Assembly (NCBI RefSeq): GCF_018343715.1
Contig: NZ_JAGYPL010000004.1
Coordinates: forward strand, 1-64,000
Origin: Bacillus sp. FJAT-49711
Lineage (GTDB): Bacteria > Bacillota > Bacilli > Bacillales > Bacillaceae_C
DNA length: 64,000 nucleotides
Reading direction: 5' to 3'
The translations under genes and the position numbers were made by a program. This document shows positions 30,269 through 39,417 of the stretch, in pieces; position 1 is the stretch's first letter, and every line of letters starts with the position of its first letter. Below the pieces are notes generated by a model, which saw only the letters and a list, made by a program, of their open reading frames with translations, was not told the origin of the DNA and ran no database searches.

Positions 30269-32452
30269 CTAATTTTGAATAACAGTATTATCAATATTTA
30301 TATCTTTTTGCTTCATTTCTAATATAGCTTTATACATTGTATTATTCTCAATTCGATAAGCTGGCGCATCAGTTCCAGCATTCAACGTATCTATTCCCGG
30401 TATAGGAGTTTTAGTGCGAATCTCATTCCCTTTGATCGTCGCCCCAAACACATTTGTAGGTTCCGGATCTCCATATGGTCCAATTTTAATTAAGGGAACA
30501 CTGTTTGTATTAGCTTTGGCTAAAACCGTGCTATCTAATAGTTTAAAATTTTCTGCGCCTAGAATAGAAATAGCAGCCCCGTATCCGATGTTTTCCATTA
30601 CTTCTAGCATTGAATTTTTAATTGTAACATCAGGATTGCCATACGTACTTTCAACGATTAGCAAGTTTTCTTTACTTTTTATTTCACAATCCTCTAGGAT
30701 GTATTTACCAGTACGATTAATAATAAGTTCCCCTGTTGTAAAGGAACATTGATTATAGGTACCCGCTGGAAGAACAGTATCCTTGTGATCATTATCCTTG
30801 ACCGATAATCGCTCATAAATATTTTTACTGTTTCCAGGTCCTACAATTAGTTCTTGGTCTTTCGTTTCAGCTTTTATATCCACATCTTGAATATGTACTA
30901 GCTTATCAGCAATATACAAGATCCAAGGATGAAGTCCGTTATGCTCAAGTGATACATTTGATATGTTCTGACCTTCTTCGTTTCCTACATTTAGGCTCGT
31001 ATCAACAAGTGTAGAGTTGCTAAAAGTAATATTCTTCCCGAGTAATGTAACCCCACTGTGCTTAAATTGGTTATCGGAGGCCAATGCAGCTTCTGAATGT
31101 AATGTTAGATCTGAACCCTTAAAGATATTATCTTTCACGATAACTTCGCCGATAAATCCTTCATCAGCATGTACTCCAACACCGTCTTTTACATTTTGAT
31201 CAAAGTGGTTACCTTCAACTAGTGCATTCTCACCGTATGCAAGGACAACTTGGATAAAATTATCAGTGAATTTATTATCTTTGATAATCGTGTTCTTTCC
31301 TGGATAAAATCCTGGTTCAACATCAATGCCACTTTGAGGGGCAGTACCATTCGTGTGATGAATATGATTGTTAACAATTTGCACACCATCTGAGCCGACT
31401 AAACTAATTCCTTGTCTTCTGTTATATCCGATATCGGAATTCATAATCGTTACATTTTTGGAAATGGCAACGGTCATTCGCTCCACTTGGACTTCTTTAG
31501 ATGAGGATGCTTCAAATACCGCTCGAAAATAATCAGAATCGTCTGGGATAACAGATTCTCCCGTAAAGAACTCTATTTGTTTATCCATCTTAATGAAACT
31601 ACCATCTTTTCGATAGTAATACACATCCACCTTACTGCCAGATACTAGTCCGTCAGGGAGCCAAAAGTGGATATTATTGTATGTCTTATATACTGGGTCA
31701 TCAAAATTAGTGACCGCATGGTTATTCGTTCGTATCTTTCCTTTTGCTGCTATGGGATTTCCCTCTTCATCAATATCTCCAACCTCTAAATCTGCTTCCT
31801 TAATAGAAGTGCCTGTTACGGTACTCCCCCCTACAAAGATTCCGTCACCTGTGAACTTTTCTATCTTAACATTGTCAATCACCACATTTTCTGCACCAAT
31901 TAATGCAATACCATGCCCCCATTCATGGGTTCCTCCTGGCTCTTGATCTTGTTTAGAATAATCGTGATGTTCACGGTCTCCTAGAAAATTTCCACCTTGA
32001 ATAGTTACATTTCTTACATTTTCCCCGAGATAAAGAACCGAATAAATTTCAAAATCATTTGCTTCTTTTTTCAGAATAGTCTTTTCATCTAAGAGCAAAT
32101 CCATATCACTTACCATATTTATTCTGGCGGCTGGATCATCTTGTTTTGTTCCCTTAGCAATGAGATATGTTCCCTCAGGAATTATAAAGGTTTTATACTT
32201 ATTTGCTTTCGCCCATTCCAAAGCTGAGTTGATGCCTTTAGTCGTTTCTATGGGATGGGTTCCATCGTTGTATATTTCCCATCTACTTAACTCAAGTTCA
32301 TAGAATGGGGTTTTCATTTCGGTTTCTAATTTGGCAAGCGGCTTGGCTACTGGTTTGTCAACTGGATTGACAGGAGTGTCACTATCGGTTAAAAAAATCG
32401 CACATGTCATTAATGTCAATACAGCTATAGATGAAACCATCCACTTTTTCAC
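30269..32452 (-). CDS. Secreted right-handed beta-helix protein
   Basis: The 727-residue product has an N-terminal membrane segment (WMVSSIAVLTLMTCAIFL) followed by a Pro/Lys linker. A pectate-lyase-3-type beta-helix starts at about residue 50 (ALEWAKANKYKTFIIPEGTYL). Helix rungs rich in N-x-I/V are plain (VTIQGGNFLG, VVIDNVKIEKFTGDGIF, VQIVNNHIHHTNG). Such extracellular proteins are often polysaccharide lyases or epimerases, so it may trim or modify the polymer. The start is GTG 32452, 9 nt after GAGG; upstream ATGs overlap the ribosome binding site. It follows the Kdo genes. Confidence 0.82.
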   Translation of the reverse strand: MKKWMVSSIAVLTLMTCAIFLTDSDTPVNPVDKPVAKPLAKLETEMKTPFYELELSRWEIYNDGTHPIETTKGINSALEWAKANKYKTFIIPEGTYLIAKGTKQDDPAARINMVSDMDLLLDEKTILKKEANDFEIYSVLYLGENVRNVTIQGGNFLGDREHHDYSKQDQEPGGTHEWGHGIALIGAENVVIDNVKIEKFTGDGIFVGGSTVTGTSIKEADLEVGDIDEEGNPIAAKGKIRTNNHAVTNFDDPVYKTYNNIHFWLPDGLVSGSKVDVYYYRKDGSFIKMDKQIEFFTGESVIPDDSDYFRAVFEASSSKEVQVERMTVAISKNVTIMNSDIGYNRRQGISLVGSDGVQIVNNHIHHTNGTAPQSGIDVEPGFYPGKNTIIKDNKFTDNFIQVVLAYGENALVEGNHFDQNVKDGVGVHADEGFIGEVIVKDNIFKGSDLTLHSEAALASDNQFKHSGVTLLGKNITFSNSTLVDTSLNVGNEEGQNISNVSLEHNGLHPWILYIADKLVHIQDVDIKAETKDQELIVGPGNSKNIYERLSVKDNDHKDTVLPAGTYNQCSFTTGELIINRTGKYILEDCEIKSKENLLIVESTYGNPDVTIKNSMLEVMENIGYGAAISILGAENFKLLDSTVLAKANTNSVPLIKIGPYGDPEPTNVFGATIKGNEIRTKTPIPGIDTLNAGTDAPAYRIENNTMYKAILEMKQKDINIDNTVIQN

Positions 32453-32556
32453 AATATCAATCCTCATCATAATATATAAAAATACAAATGAAATTCACCA
32501 TAGATAAAATAAATGATTTCGGAACCCTCAGTAATTATATTGAATGAATAGGCTTT

Positions 32557-33081
32557 TTATTGAATCATACTACTTGTTTCATTTAGGTAGTTTCCAATTA
32601 AAATATCTAAATCTATCTGTCTAGATAAAACTAGCTCAATTGCTTCCCTGACAGCCCCTTCACCACCATTAAATTTGCTAACAAAGTTCACCGATTTTTT
32701 TACATTTTCAACAGCATCTTTTGGTGCAGCAGAAAGTCCAACTAATTTAATAACTGGTAAATCATTGATATCATCACCCATATAGAAAACTTCTTTAAAA
32801 CTAATATTGAGTGATCTGATAATTTCAAATATAACTTCTACCTTATTTGTAATTCCTTCATATAAAAAGTCAATATTCAATTCTTTTGCACGAATCGTAA
32901 CCGATTCAGATTTTCTTCCAGTAATGATTGCAAGCTTGATGCCATGGAATCGTGCTAAACTCATTCCCATTCCATCTTTAACGTGAAAGCTTTTGTATTC
33001 AACACCATTAGAACCAATATGCAATTTTCCGTCTGTTAATACGCCATCAACATCTAATACGATTAATTTTATTTGTTTCAT
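32557..33081 (-). CDS. kdsC: KdsC-like HAD phosphatase (Kdo-8-P phosphatase)
   Basis: This 174-residue HAD phosphatase has no cap domain. The nucleophile motif is LIVLDVDGVLTDGKLHI and the third is FYMGDDINDLPVIKLVGLS. KSFHVKDGMGMSLARFHGI is the KdsC signature. KdsC removes phosphate from Kdo-8-phosphate; the same fold serves Neu5Ac/KDN-9-P phosphatases. Its neighbours KdsA and KdsD favour Kdo. It starts 4 bp after kdsD ends, and ends 104 bp before the beta-helix gene. Confidence 0.87.
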   Translation of the reverse strand: MKQIKLIVLDVDGVLTDGKLHIGSNGVEYKSFHVKDGMGMSLARFHGIKLAIITGRKSESVTIRAKELNIDFLYEGITNKVEVIFEIIRSLNISFKEVFYMGDDINDLPVIKLVGLSAAPKDAVENVKKSVNFVSKFNGGEGAVREAIELVLSRQIDLDILIGNYLNETSSMIQ

Positions 33082-33084
33082 CGG

Positions 33085-34065
33085 TTAAAATCCCAATCTT
33101 GTAATATCATGAAGATGAATCATCGCAATTGGTTCATATTCTTCATTAACGACCGGCAACACATTGAATTTTAAGCTTTCCATCATGTTTAATGCTTCGA
33201 CAGCTAAAGCCCCTTCGGTAATTGTAGTCGGATTTTTGTTATATAACTCTTCTACCGAAAGATTAATAAATCTATCGATTTTTCCTATCGCTCTACGAAT
33301 ATCACCATCTGTTATAATTCCGACTAATCTTCCCTCATCATTGATTACGCTTGCTGCACCTAAGCCAGATTGAGTCATAGAGAAAATCGCATCCTTCACT
33401 GTGCTCGTATGAGTTAATGTCGGATTCTTTTTTGTAATTCCAATGATCGTATTTACAGTAAACAATAATTTCTTACCGAGCGATCCCCCTGGGTGATAAA
33501 CAGCAAAATCTTCCGATGAAAAATTCCGTGCCTTTAATAAGGCAATTGCAATCGCATCACCGAGCGTAAGCATTAAAGTTGTACTTGTTGTTGGTGCTAA
33601 ACCTAAAGGACAAGCTTCCTTTACATTTCCAATACATAGTAAATAATCTGCTTTATCCGCCAATGTCGACTGCTCATTTCCAACAAAGGCAATTAACTTC
33701 GCACCAATCCTTTTAATAGAGGGGATAATTTGAATAACCTCTTCCGTTTCCCCGCTATTCGATAAAGCTAATATCATGTCATCTTTCGTTACCATTCCTA
33801 AATCCCCATGCAGCCCTTCGGTGGGGTGAAAAAAGAAGGAAGGTGTTCCGGTACTTGCAAATGTTGCTGTAATTTTCCGGGCAATAATTCCTGATTTTCC
33901 AACCCCCGTCACGACCACTCGGCCTTTACAAGAAAGGATCATTTCAATGATGTTTGCGACGTCCAAATTAACCCTATCAATCAAATTCATAATCGCACTT
34001 GCTTCTTCCTTTAAAACTTTTTTTACAGTCGCTACATGATCGTTGACGATTAATACCTCTTCCAC
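33085..34065 (-). CDS. kdsD: Arabinose-5-phosphate isomerase (KdsD/KpsF)
   Basis: This enzyme interconverts ribulose 5-phosphate and arabinose 5-phosphate, the first step of Kdo synthesis. The SIS domain (about residues 25-180) has GRVVVTGVGKSGIIARKI, TFASTGTPSFFFHPTEGLHGDLG and LALSNSGETEE. Two CBS domains follow (about 195-320). The start is GTG 34065 (326 aa), 7 nt after AAGGAGG. The ribosome binding site overlaps the end of kdsA, implying translational coupling. It could in principle be a GutQ-like isomerase, but the neighbours argue for KdsD. Confidence 0.9.
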   Translation of the reverse strand: MEEVLIVNDHVATVKKVLKEEASAIMNLIDRVNLDVANIIEMILSCKGRVVVTGVGKSGIIARKITATFASTGTPSFFFHPTEGLHGDLGMVTKDDMILALSNSGETEEVIQIIPSIKRIGAKLIAFVGNEQSTLADKADYLLCIGNVKEACPLGLAPTTSTTLMLTLGDAIAIALLKARNFSSEDFAVYHPGGSLGKKLLFTVNTIIGITKKNPTLTHTSTVKDAIFSMTQSGLGAASVINDEGRLVGIITDGDIRRAIGKIDRFINLSVEELYNKNPTTITEGALAVEALNMMESLKFNVLPVVNEEYEPIAMIHLHDITRLGF

Positions 34066-34069
34066 CGTG

Positions 34070-34900
34070 CTACCTCCTTGTTTTAACAAGTTGATCAATC
34101 CCTACAATCGGTTGAAGAAATGATTCAAGTTCATCAAGTTTAATCATATTTGGTCCATCTGATAATGCTTGATCAGGTTCTGGATGAACTTCTAAAAATA
34201 AAGCATCTATACCAACGGCAGCAGCAGCTCTAGCAAGATACGGCACAAACTCTTTTTTCCCGCCTGTACTCTGTCCTAACCCACCAGGAACTTGAACACT
34301 ATGTGTTGCATCGAAAACAACTGGAACATTAAATTCCCTCATCGTCGGTAAAGAGCGCATATCAACGACTAAATTATTGTATCCAAATGTCGTTCCTCTT
34401 TCTGTTAATAAAATTTGATCATTGCCCGATTCTTTTATTTTTACAACGGCATTTTTCATATCCCAAGGAGCTAAAAACTGCCCCTTTTTGATGTTAATGA
34501 TTTTATTTGTTTTTGCAGCTTGGACTAAAATATCCGTTTGTCTACATAAAAAAGCTGGAATTTGAATAATATCAACAATTCCAGCAACCATTTCCGCTTG
34601 ATTCGCCTCATGAATATCAGTCGTAACAGGAATATGAAGATCTTCCTTTACCTTTTCCAATATTTTTATTCCCTTTTTAATTCCTGGACCTCTTTCCGAA
34701 TAAATCGAGGAACGGTTTGCCTTATCAAATGATCCCTTAAATACAAACGGAATATTATGTCTATCTGTAATCTCTTTAATACGTTCAGCAACCTCCATTA
34801 CTAACTTTTCACTTTCAAGCATACATGGGCCGGCAATTAAAACGAATGGACAGTTTCCTCCGAAAACAATCCCCTCTCGTAATGTAACTTCTTTCCCCAT
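34070..34900 (-). CDS. kdsA: 3-deoxy-8-phosphooctulonate synthase (KdsA)
   Basis: KdsA condenses PEP with arabinose 5-phosphate to give Kdo-8-phosphate. Signature blocks are FKGSFDKANRSS, DIIQIPAFLCRQTDILVQAA, KKGQFLAPWDMKN, LTERGTTFGYNNLVVDMRSL and FDATHSVQ. IAGPC supplies the Cys ligand of the metal-dependent class (as in Aquifex), with the His of DATHSV and acidic EVHPEPDQALSDG. The start is ATG 34900 (276 aa), 9 nt after GGAG. It is unusual in a Gram-positive genome. It is clearly KdsA rather than NeuB or DAHP synthase. Confidence 0.93.
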   Translation of the reverse strand: MGKEVTLREGIVFGGNCPFVLIAGPCMLESEKLVMEVAERIKEITDRHNIPFVFKGSFDKANRSSIYSERGPGIKKGIKILEKVKEDLHIPVTTDIHEANQAEMVAGIVDIIQIPAFLCRQTDILVQAAKTNKIINIKKGQFLAPWDMKNAVVKIKESGNDQILLTERGTTFGYNNLVVDMRSLPTMREFNVPVVFDATHSVQVPGGLGQSTGGKKEFVPYLARAAAAVGIDALFLEVHPEPDQALSDGPNMIKLDELESFLQPIVGIDQLVKTRR

Positions 34901-34922
34901 CACGTTCATCTCCATTAAGTGG

Positions 34923-35588
34923 TTAAATTTTTATAGGCTGCTCTATCGTTTTCATTATTTCTACCGCAAACTCATAATCATCCTTTGTATCAATATCAAT
35001 TGCTTCAATGTCACTTAATTCTTGAAAATATGGATTAAATCCAACTCTTCTTCGATGTGTAAGAAAATGTTCCTTTTGAAAAATATAAAATCCGCTCGTT
35101 TCTACGTATACAGGTTCAATGTCTTGCGTTCTTGGAACATCATTACATTCATAATTCAATGTTTTACCTTTATACCATGCAAAGGTTTGTTTTTTTTGAA
35201 CACTTAAAGCAGAATCATATGCCCCACTTAAAACATTCACTAGGGCATTTTCAATTGAGGTTTGCCGAATAAATGGTGATGTCGTATGCGCCAATAAGTA
35301 GACGTCACTATCAACGATATGAATAAAAGATTCGTATATTTCATTACCTTTGACAAGATTTCCATCAAGATATGAATCACGGCGAATAAACTTCACACCT
35401 TTTGGTAGATAATTCATCACCCGCTCTTCGCTGCAATAAACAATCACTTCATCAATCATTTCAACATTCAGCAAACGATCAAACACATACCAGCTTAATG
35501 GATATTCCCCTAAAGGAAGAATATTTTTGTGTGGCAATCTTTCGCTGTTTAATTTAATTGGGATAAAAGCAGTTACTTTCCGTTTCAT
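34923..35588 (-). CDS. CMP-sugar synthetase (NeuA/KdsB-type cytidylyltransferase)
   Basis: This 221-residue CTP_transf_3 protein begins TAFIPIKLNSERLPHKNI, the nucleotide-binding loop, and has VDSDVYLLAHTTSPFIRQTSI. The KN-I ending of the first loop resembles NeuA more than KdsB. It sits 22 bp upstream of kdsA in a tight operon, so activation of Kdo (or a related ulosonic acid) to its CMP form is the likely role. The start is ATG 35588, 6 nt after GAGG. Confidence 0.82.
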   Translation of the reverse strand: MKRKVTAFIPIKLNSERLPHKNILPLGEYPLSWYVFDRLLNVEMIDEVIVYCSEERVMNYLPKGVKFIRRDSYLDGNLVKGNEIYESFIHIVDSDVYLLAHTTSPFIRQTSIENALVNVLSGAYDSALSVQKKQTFAWYKGKTLNYECNDVPRTQDIEPVYVETSGFYIFQKEHFLTHRRRVGFNPYFQELSDIEAIDIDTKDDYEFAVEIMKTIEQPIKI

Positions 35589-35630
35589 TGTGCACCTCAT
35601 TTACTTTTTAGTAGGCGTGCTCGTTCATTT

Positions 35631-35750
35631 TAAAGAACAGATATATAAAAAAATAAGCTTTCTATAAAGCTATGGATTTTCGATGATTTTTCTCAAGCAC
35701 TTCATCAAATTACCCGGTTCGAATACTTCAAGCACACCTTCGCGGATTAT
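35631..35750 (-). pseudogene. Frameshifted 3' remnant of a DUF115 gene
   Basis: This stretch matches 37150-37270, which spans the 3' end and downstream sequence of the intact DUF115 gene. Shared segments include CTTGAAGTATTCGAAC, GTGCTTGAGAAAA, CGAAAATC and AGCTTTATAGAAAGCTTATT. A one-base deletion breaks the frame, and the first 240 or so codons are absent. It lies just downstream of one copy of the duplicated acyltransferase gene. Confidence 0.75.
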
Positions 35751-35791
35751 ACACGATTTTACCCGTAATTCAAATTCCCTTTTTTAAAAAA

Positions 35792-37024
35792 TTAATGCTG
35801 GATGCGTTTTTTATCATACTGTATGCGATCACTTCCACTGACTTTTTGCCATAACTTATCTGCAACACCTAGCAGGAAAGCACAACCCCAAATCATTAGT
35901 TTCACGGGAAACCTTATAGAAGGGAAAGTTTGTAAAAACTGTTTTGAGTTATATGTGTTATTAATCAATCTGTACATCGATGATTTTATGGAACTGTTAA
36001 AAATTAAGTAATCAATATTAAAGATATTAACGGGCCCCCATTTTTGTTTGTATTCCTCGCTCCCCCCCAAAAGATCCACTACCTCATACCCGTTAGCACA
36101 GGATTCTTCTATCATTTTATATGTAATAATATTTCCTACTGAATTTTTTCTAAACTTAGGATTCGTTGATAAAATATATGCTATCCTTGTACTTTGATCG
36201 ATAATTCCAATTTCAACAGCGGCAATTTCTTCATTATGACTTAAGTAGGTAAGCTGTAAAATACCTCTGCTGAATAATCGACTAACTTTCTTAAGCATCA
36301 ATTCTCTTTCTTCTAGGGACTCGAATTTACTTGGGGTATCTGTCGACTTCCATCTTTCACGGTGAAAATAGAAAAGTTTATTCATGATCGGTTCAATATC
36401 TTGTTCATTTATCACGCTATGATAATATAGATCCCCTTCTTTTTTTAGCCTTCGTTCAGATTTAAGTAATCCCTTTAAATACTTCTTACTGCATCTACTT
36501 TTTACTACTTCAAAATCCTTATCTAAAACCACTTTAGGAGAAATCAAGGCTTTTTTTCTTTCTATTCGTTTACTTTTCCGTTCCTTTATAAGGTCAAGTA
36601 AAGCAGTATCAAAACTAGAACCTTCTGGTAGATCCGACCACAGTATACAATCCCAATTTTTTTTGTCTTTATATATTTTATTCATCGCTATTTTTATTAC
36701 CTGTTCAGGTGAATGGTTTTTTGACAAAATTGGTATTAAGTAATTTATATCACCAACACCAATAGGTCTTAACATGCGAAAACGTGTTTTTGCAAAGCTG
36801 CTTTCAGAAAGATACAACGGTATAATTCCGATTGTTTCATTTTTCTCCCTTATTTCTACAATGTAAGGGGTAACTTTCTCACTTTTCTTTTTATGTTCCC
36901 ACCAATCACTCATCCACTCAACATCCTGAAATATTGTGGCTCCACGAAATCTATCCGGCAGATCATCCCATTTGGGCACTAATCTAAAAAGCGATTCTAT
37001 TCGTTTATGAATAATAACATCCAT
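35792..37024 (-). CDS. BioF2/FemAB-like acyltransferase (copy 1)
   Basis: This 410-residue protein has the double-GNAT layout of the Acetyltransf_6 (BioF2-like, CelD-type) family. The N-terminal half contains ATIFQDVEWMSDWW and ETIGIIPLYLSE. The C-terminal half has NEEIAAVEIGIIDQSTRIAYI and YEVVDLLGGSEEYKQKWG. Members in polysaccharide clusters are thought to acylate sugars or transfer amino-acyl groups; the substrate is unknown. It is roughly 85% identical to the gene at 38120. The start is ATG 37024, 9 nt after GGAG. Confidence 0.8.
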   Translation of the reverse strand: MDVIIHKRIESLFRLVPKWDDLPDRFRGATIFQDVEWMSDWWEHKKKSEKVTPYIVEIREKNETIGIIPLYLSESSFAKTRFRMLRPIGVGDINYLIPILSKNHSPEQVIKIAMNKIYKDKKNWDCILWSDLPEGSSFDTALLDLIKERKSKRIERKKALISPKVVLDKDFEVVKSRCSKKYLKGLLKSERRLKKEGDLYYHSVINEQDIEPIMNKLFYFHRERWKSTDTPSKFESLEERELMLKKVSRLFSRGILQLTYLSHNEEIAAVEIGIIDQSTRIAYILSTNPKFRKNSVGNIITYKMIEESCANGYEVVDLLGGSEEYKQKWGPVNIFNIDYLIFNSSIKSSMYRLINNTYNSKQFLQTFPSIRFPVKLMIWGCAFLLGVADKLWQKVSGSDRIQYDKKRIQH

Positions 37025-37188
37025 CTCACAGCACTCCAAATCTTTAAGTGAGTTACTTCCCAACTTGCTCCATTATAACTAAAACTTATTTGCATTGCGT
37101 TATTTTTCCCAAGAGATTTTCCTGGCACTTACTTTTAGAAGACAATCTGTTCATTTTAAAGAACAGATATATATAAATAATAAGCTTT

Positions 37189-38052
37189 CTATAAAGCTAT
37201 TGATTTTCGTTCAGTTTTCTCAAGCACCTCATCCAAATCAACCCGTTCGAATACTTCAAGCATACCTCCTCGGGTTGCGTTATAAATTTTAATATTGTGC
37301 TTATCTGCGTATTTTTTTGCTACTTTGTATGAGGTTGTCATCATATCTTGCGCAAGCGCAAAAGTAGGGTCAACATAATCATAATCCTTGAAATGGTGCT
37401 TCATATTCCCTCCATAATGACAATCAGCGCCAAGTAAATATATTTCTTTAAACCCCATATAGATAGCAATTTGTAATAGTGAATAAGTAATTGTAAGCCC
37501 ACTATATACAGTCGCAAAAATATCTTTGCTAAATTTTGTAGTATAATCCGTGTTGTTCGGCCTAAGGTGATGTAACATGTTTAAGGGAAATATATAATGA
37601 TTTTTTAAAATTTCAAAGTTATGTCCACGTAAGACATTATCACTAATAAACTTACACTCTACATCTAATTCATCAATATACTTTTTCATTAACCCATACA
37701 CACCTTCATCCTGAATCCCATAATACGTTGGCCGCCAGTCAGTCTCGTTAAAGGCAAGGCAGATTGAGTTCATACTAATGGTGGTTTCACCGTTTAATTT
37801 ATTTAAATCTTCAATTTTCAAACTTGGTCCCGTTGCGACGATAAAACACCGCTCACCATTATGCCTACCTTTAATGGTTTTCAGTTTCTCATATGGACTT
37901 TTCCGATAAATACCGGATGTTCTTAACATTCTTTTCGTGTTAAAGCTACACCGGCTCTTTGCATAAGGTAAAAAATCAAATTGGAATTTCCTAACCGCTT
38001 TAATTATAGAGTACATATGTTTGTTACTTTTCAATATAGCCTTTAACCTCAA
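37189..38052 (-). CDS. DUF115 (MptE/Maf-like) glycosyltransferase
   Basis: This 287-residue protein has the DUF115/PF01973 pattern: GERCFIVATGPSLKIEDL, TTISMNSICLAF, TYYGIQDEGVYGL, GLTITYSLLQIAIYMGFKEI and YLLGADCHYGG. The family includes Maf proteins, which transfer CMP-activated nonulosonic acids to flagellin. Here it sits near a CMP-Kdo-type pathway, so it is the best candidate for the Kdo transferase; this is inference. The start is uncertain; TTG 38052 has GAAGGG 8 nt upstream. A decayed 3' copy lies at 35631-35750. Confidence 0.75.
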   Translation of the reverse strand: MRLKAILKSNKHMYSIIKAVRKFQFDFLPYAKSRCSFNTKRMLRTSGIYRKSPYEKLKTIKGRHNGERCFIVATGPSLKIEDLNKLNGETTISMNSICLAFNETDWRPTYYGIQDEGVYGLMKKYIDELDVECKFISDNVLRGHNFEILKNHYIFPLNMLHHLRPNNTDYTTKFSKDIFATVYSGLTITYSLLQIAIYMGFKEIYLLGADCHYGGNMKHHFKDYDYVDPTFALAQDMMTTSYKVAKKYADKHNIKIYNATRGGMLEVFERVDLDEVLEKTERKSIAL

Positions 38053-38119
38053 ATCCCTCACCCTTCACTTAAGCCTAAATTACATTTTAACTACAATCCA
38101 AATTCTCTTTTTTCTTTAT

Positions 38120-39352
38120 TTAATACTGCATGCGGTTTTTTTCATACTGTATCCTTTCACTTCCACTTACCTTTTGCCATAACTTGTCTATAACACCTAG
38201 CAGGAAAACACTACCCCAAATCATTAGTTTTACAGGAAACCTTAAAAAAGGGAAAGTTTGTAAAAACTGTTTTGAGTTATATGTGTTATTAATCAATCTG
38301 TACATCGCTGATTTTATGGAACTGTTAAAAATTAAGTAGTCAATATTAACGACATTAACGGGCCCCCATTTTTGTTTGTATTCCTGGTTCCCTCCCAAAA
38401 AGTCCATTATTTCATATCCCTCTGCACAAGCCTCCTCCATCAATTTATATACGATAATATGCCCCACCGGATATTTCTTAAACTTTGGATTTGTCGTCCC
38501 AATATATAAAATTCTTGTTTTTTGATCTATAAATCCAAGTTCAACCGCGGCAATCTCCTCATTATGACTCAAGTAGGAAAGGTGTAAAATATCTCTGTTG
38601 AATAATCGTCTAACTTTCTTAAGCATCAAATCTCTTTCTTCTGGGACTTCGAATTTACTTGGGGTATCTGTCAACTTCCATCTTTCACAATGAAAATCGA
38701 AAAGCTTATTCATGATCGGTTCAATATCTTGTTCATTTATCACGCGATGATAATGTAAATCCCCCTCTCTTTTTAGCTTTCTTTCATAGTAATGTATTCC
38801 CTTAAGAAATTTCTTACTGCATCTACTTTTTACTACTTCATAATCCTTATCTAAAACCACTTGTGGCGAAATCAAGGCTTTTTTTCTTTCTATTCGTTTA
38901 CTTTCCCGTTCCTTGATAAGGTCAAGTAAAGCAGTATCAAAACTAGAACCTTCAGGCAGATCCGACCACAGTATAAAATCCCAATTTTTTTTGTCTTTAT
39001 ATATTTTATTCATCGCTATTTTTATTACTTGCTCAGGTGAATGGTTTTTTGACAAAATTGGTAGCAGATAATTTATAACTCCAACTCCAATAGGTCTTAA
39101 CATGCGAAACCGTGTTTTTGCGAAGCTAATTTCAGAAAGATACAACGGTATAATTCCGATCGTTTCATTTTTCTTCCTTATTTCTACAATGTAAGGGGTA
39201 ATTTCCTCACTATTCTTTTTTTGTTCCCACCAATCACTCATCCACTCGACATCCTGAAATATTGTGGCTTCACGAAATCTATCCGGCAGATCCTCCCACT
39301 TGGGTACTAATCTATCAAGTGATTCTATTCGTTTATGAATAATAACATCCAT
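38120..39352 (-). CDS. BioF2/FemAB-like acyltransferase (copy 2)
   Basis: This 410-residue paralogue of the gene at 35792 has the same N-terminal MDVIIHKRIESL and C-terminal NNTYNSKQFLQTFP region. It has YEIMDFLGGNQEYKQKWGPV in the second GNAT half. The changes are scattered substitutions rather than indels, so both copies are probably functional. The start is ATG 39352, with the same GGAG-TGCTGTGAG spacing as copy 1. The pair with the DUF115 gene forms the duplicated unit. Confidence 0.8.
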   Translation of the reverse strand: MDVIIHKRIESLDRLVPKWEDLPDRFREATIFQDVEWMSDWWEQKKNSEEITPYIVEIRKKNETIGIIPLYLSEISFAKTRFRMLRPIGVGVINYLLPILSKNHSPEQVIKIAMNKIYKDKKNWDFILWSDLPEGSSFDTALLDLIKERESKRIERKKALISPQVVLDKDYEVVKSRCSKKFLKGIHYYERKLKREGDLHYHRVINEQDIEPIMNKLFDFHCERWKLTDTPSKFEVPEERDLMLKKVRRLFNRDILHLSYLSHNEEIAAVELGFIDQKTRILYIGTTNPKFKKYPVGHIIVYKLMEEACAEGYEIMDFLGGNQEYKQKWGPVNVVNIDYLIFNSSIKSAMYRLINNTYNSKQFLQTFPFLRFPVKLMIWGSVFLLGVIDKLWQKVSGSERIQYEKNRMQY

Positions 39353-39417
39353 CTCACAGCACTCCAAATCTTTAAATGAGTTACCTCTGCAACTTCTCAA
39401 TTATAACTACATTTGTG

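Noticed and set aside
34070-34900. Sialic-acid synthase (NeuB) or DAHP synthase
   Set aside because: The LCRQTDILVQAA, KKGQFLAPWDMKN and TERGTTFGYNNLVVDMRS blocks are specific to KdsA; no SAF domain is present.
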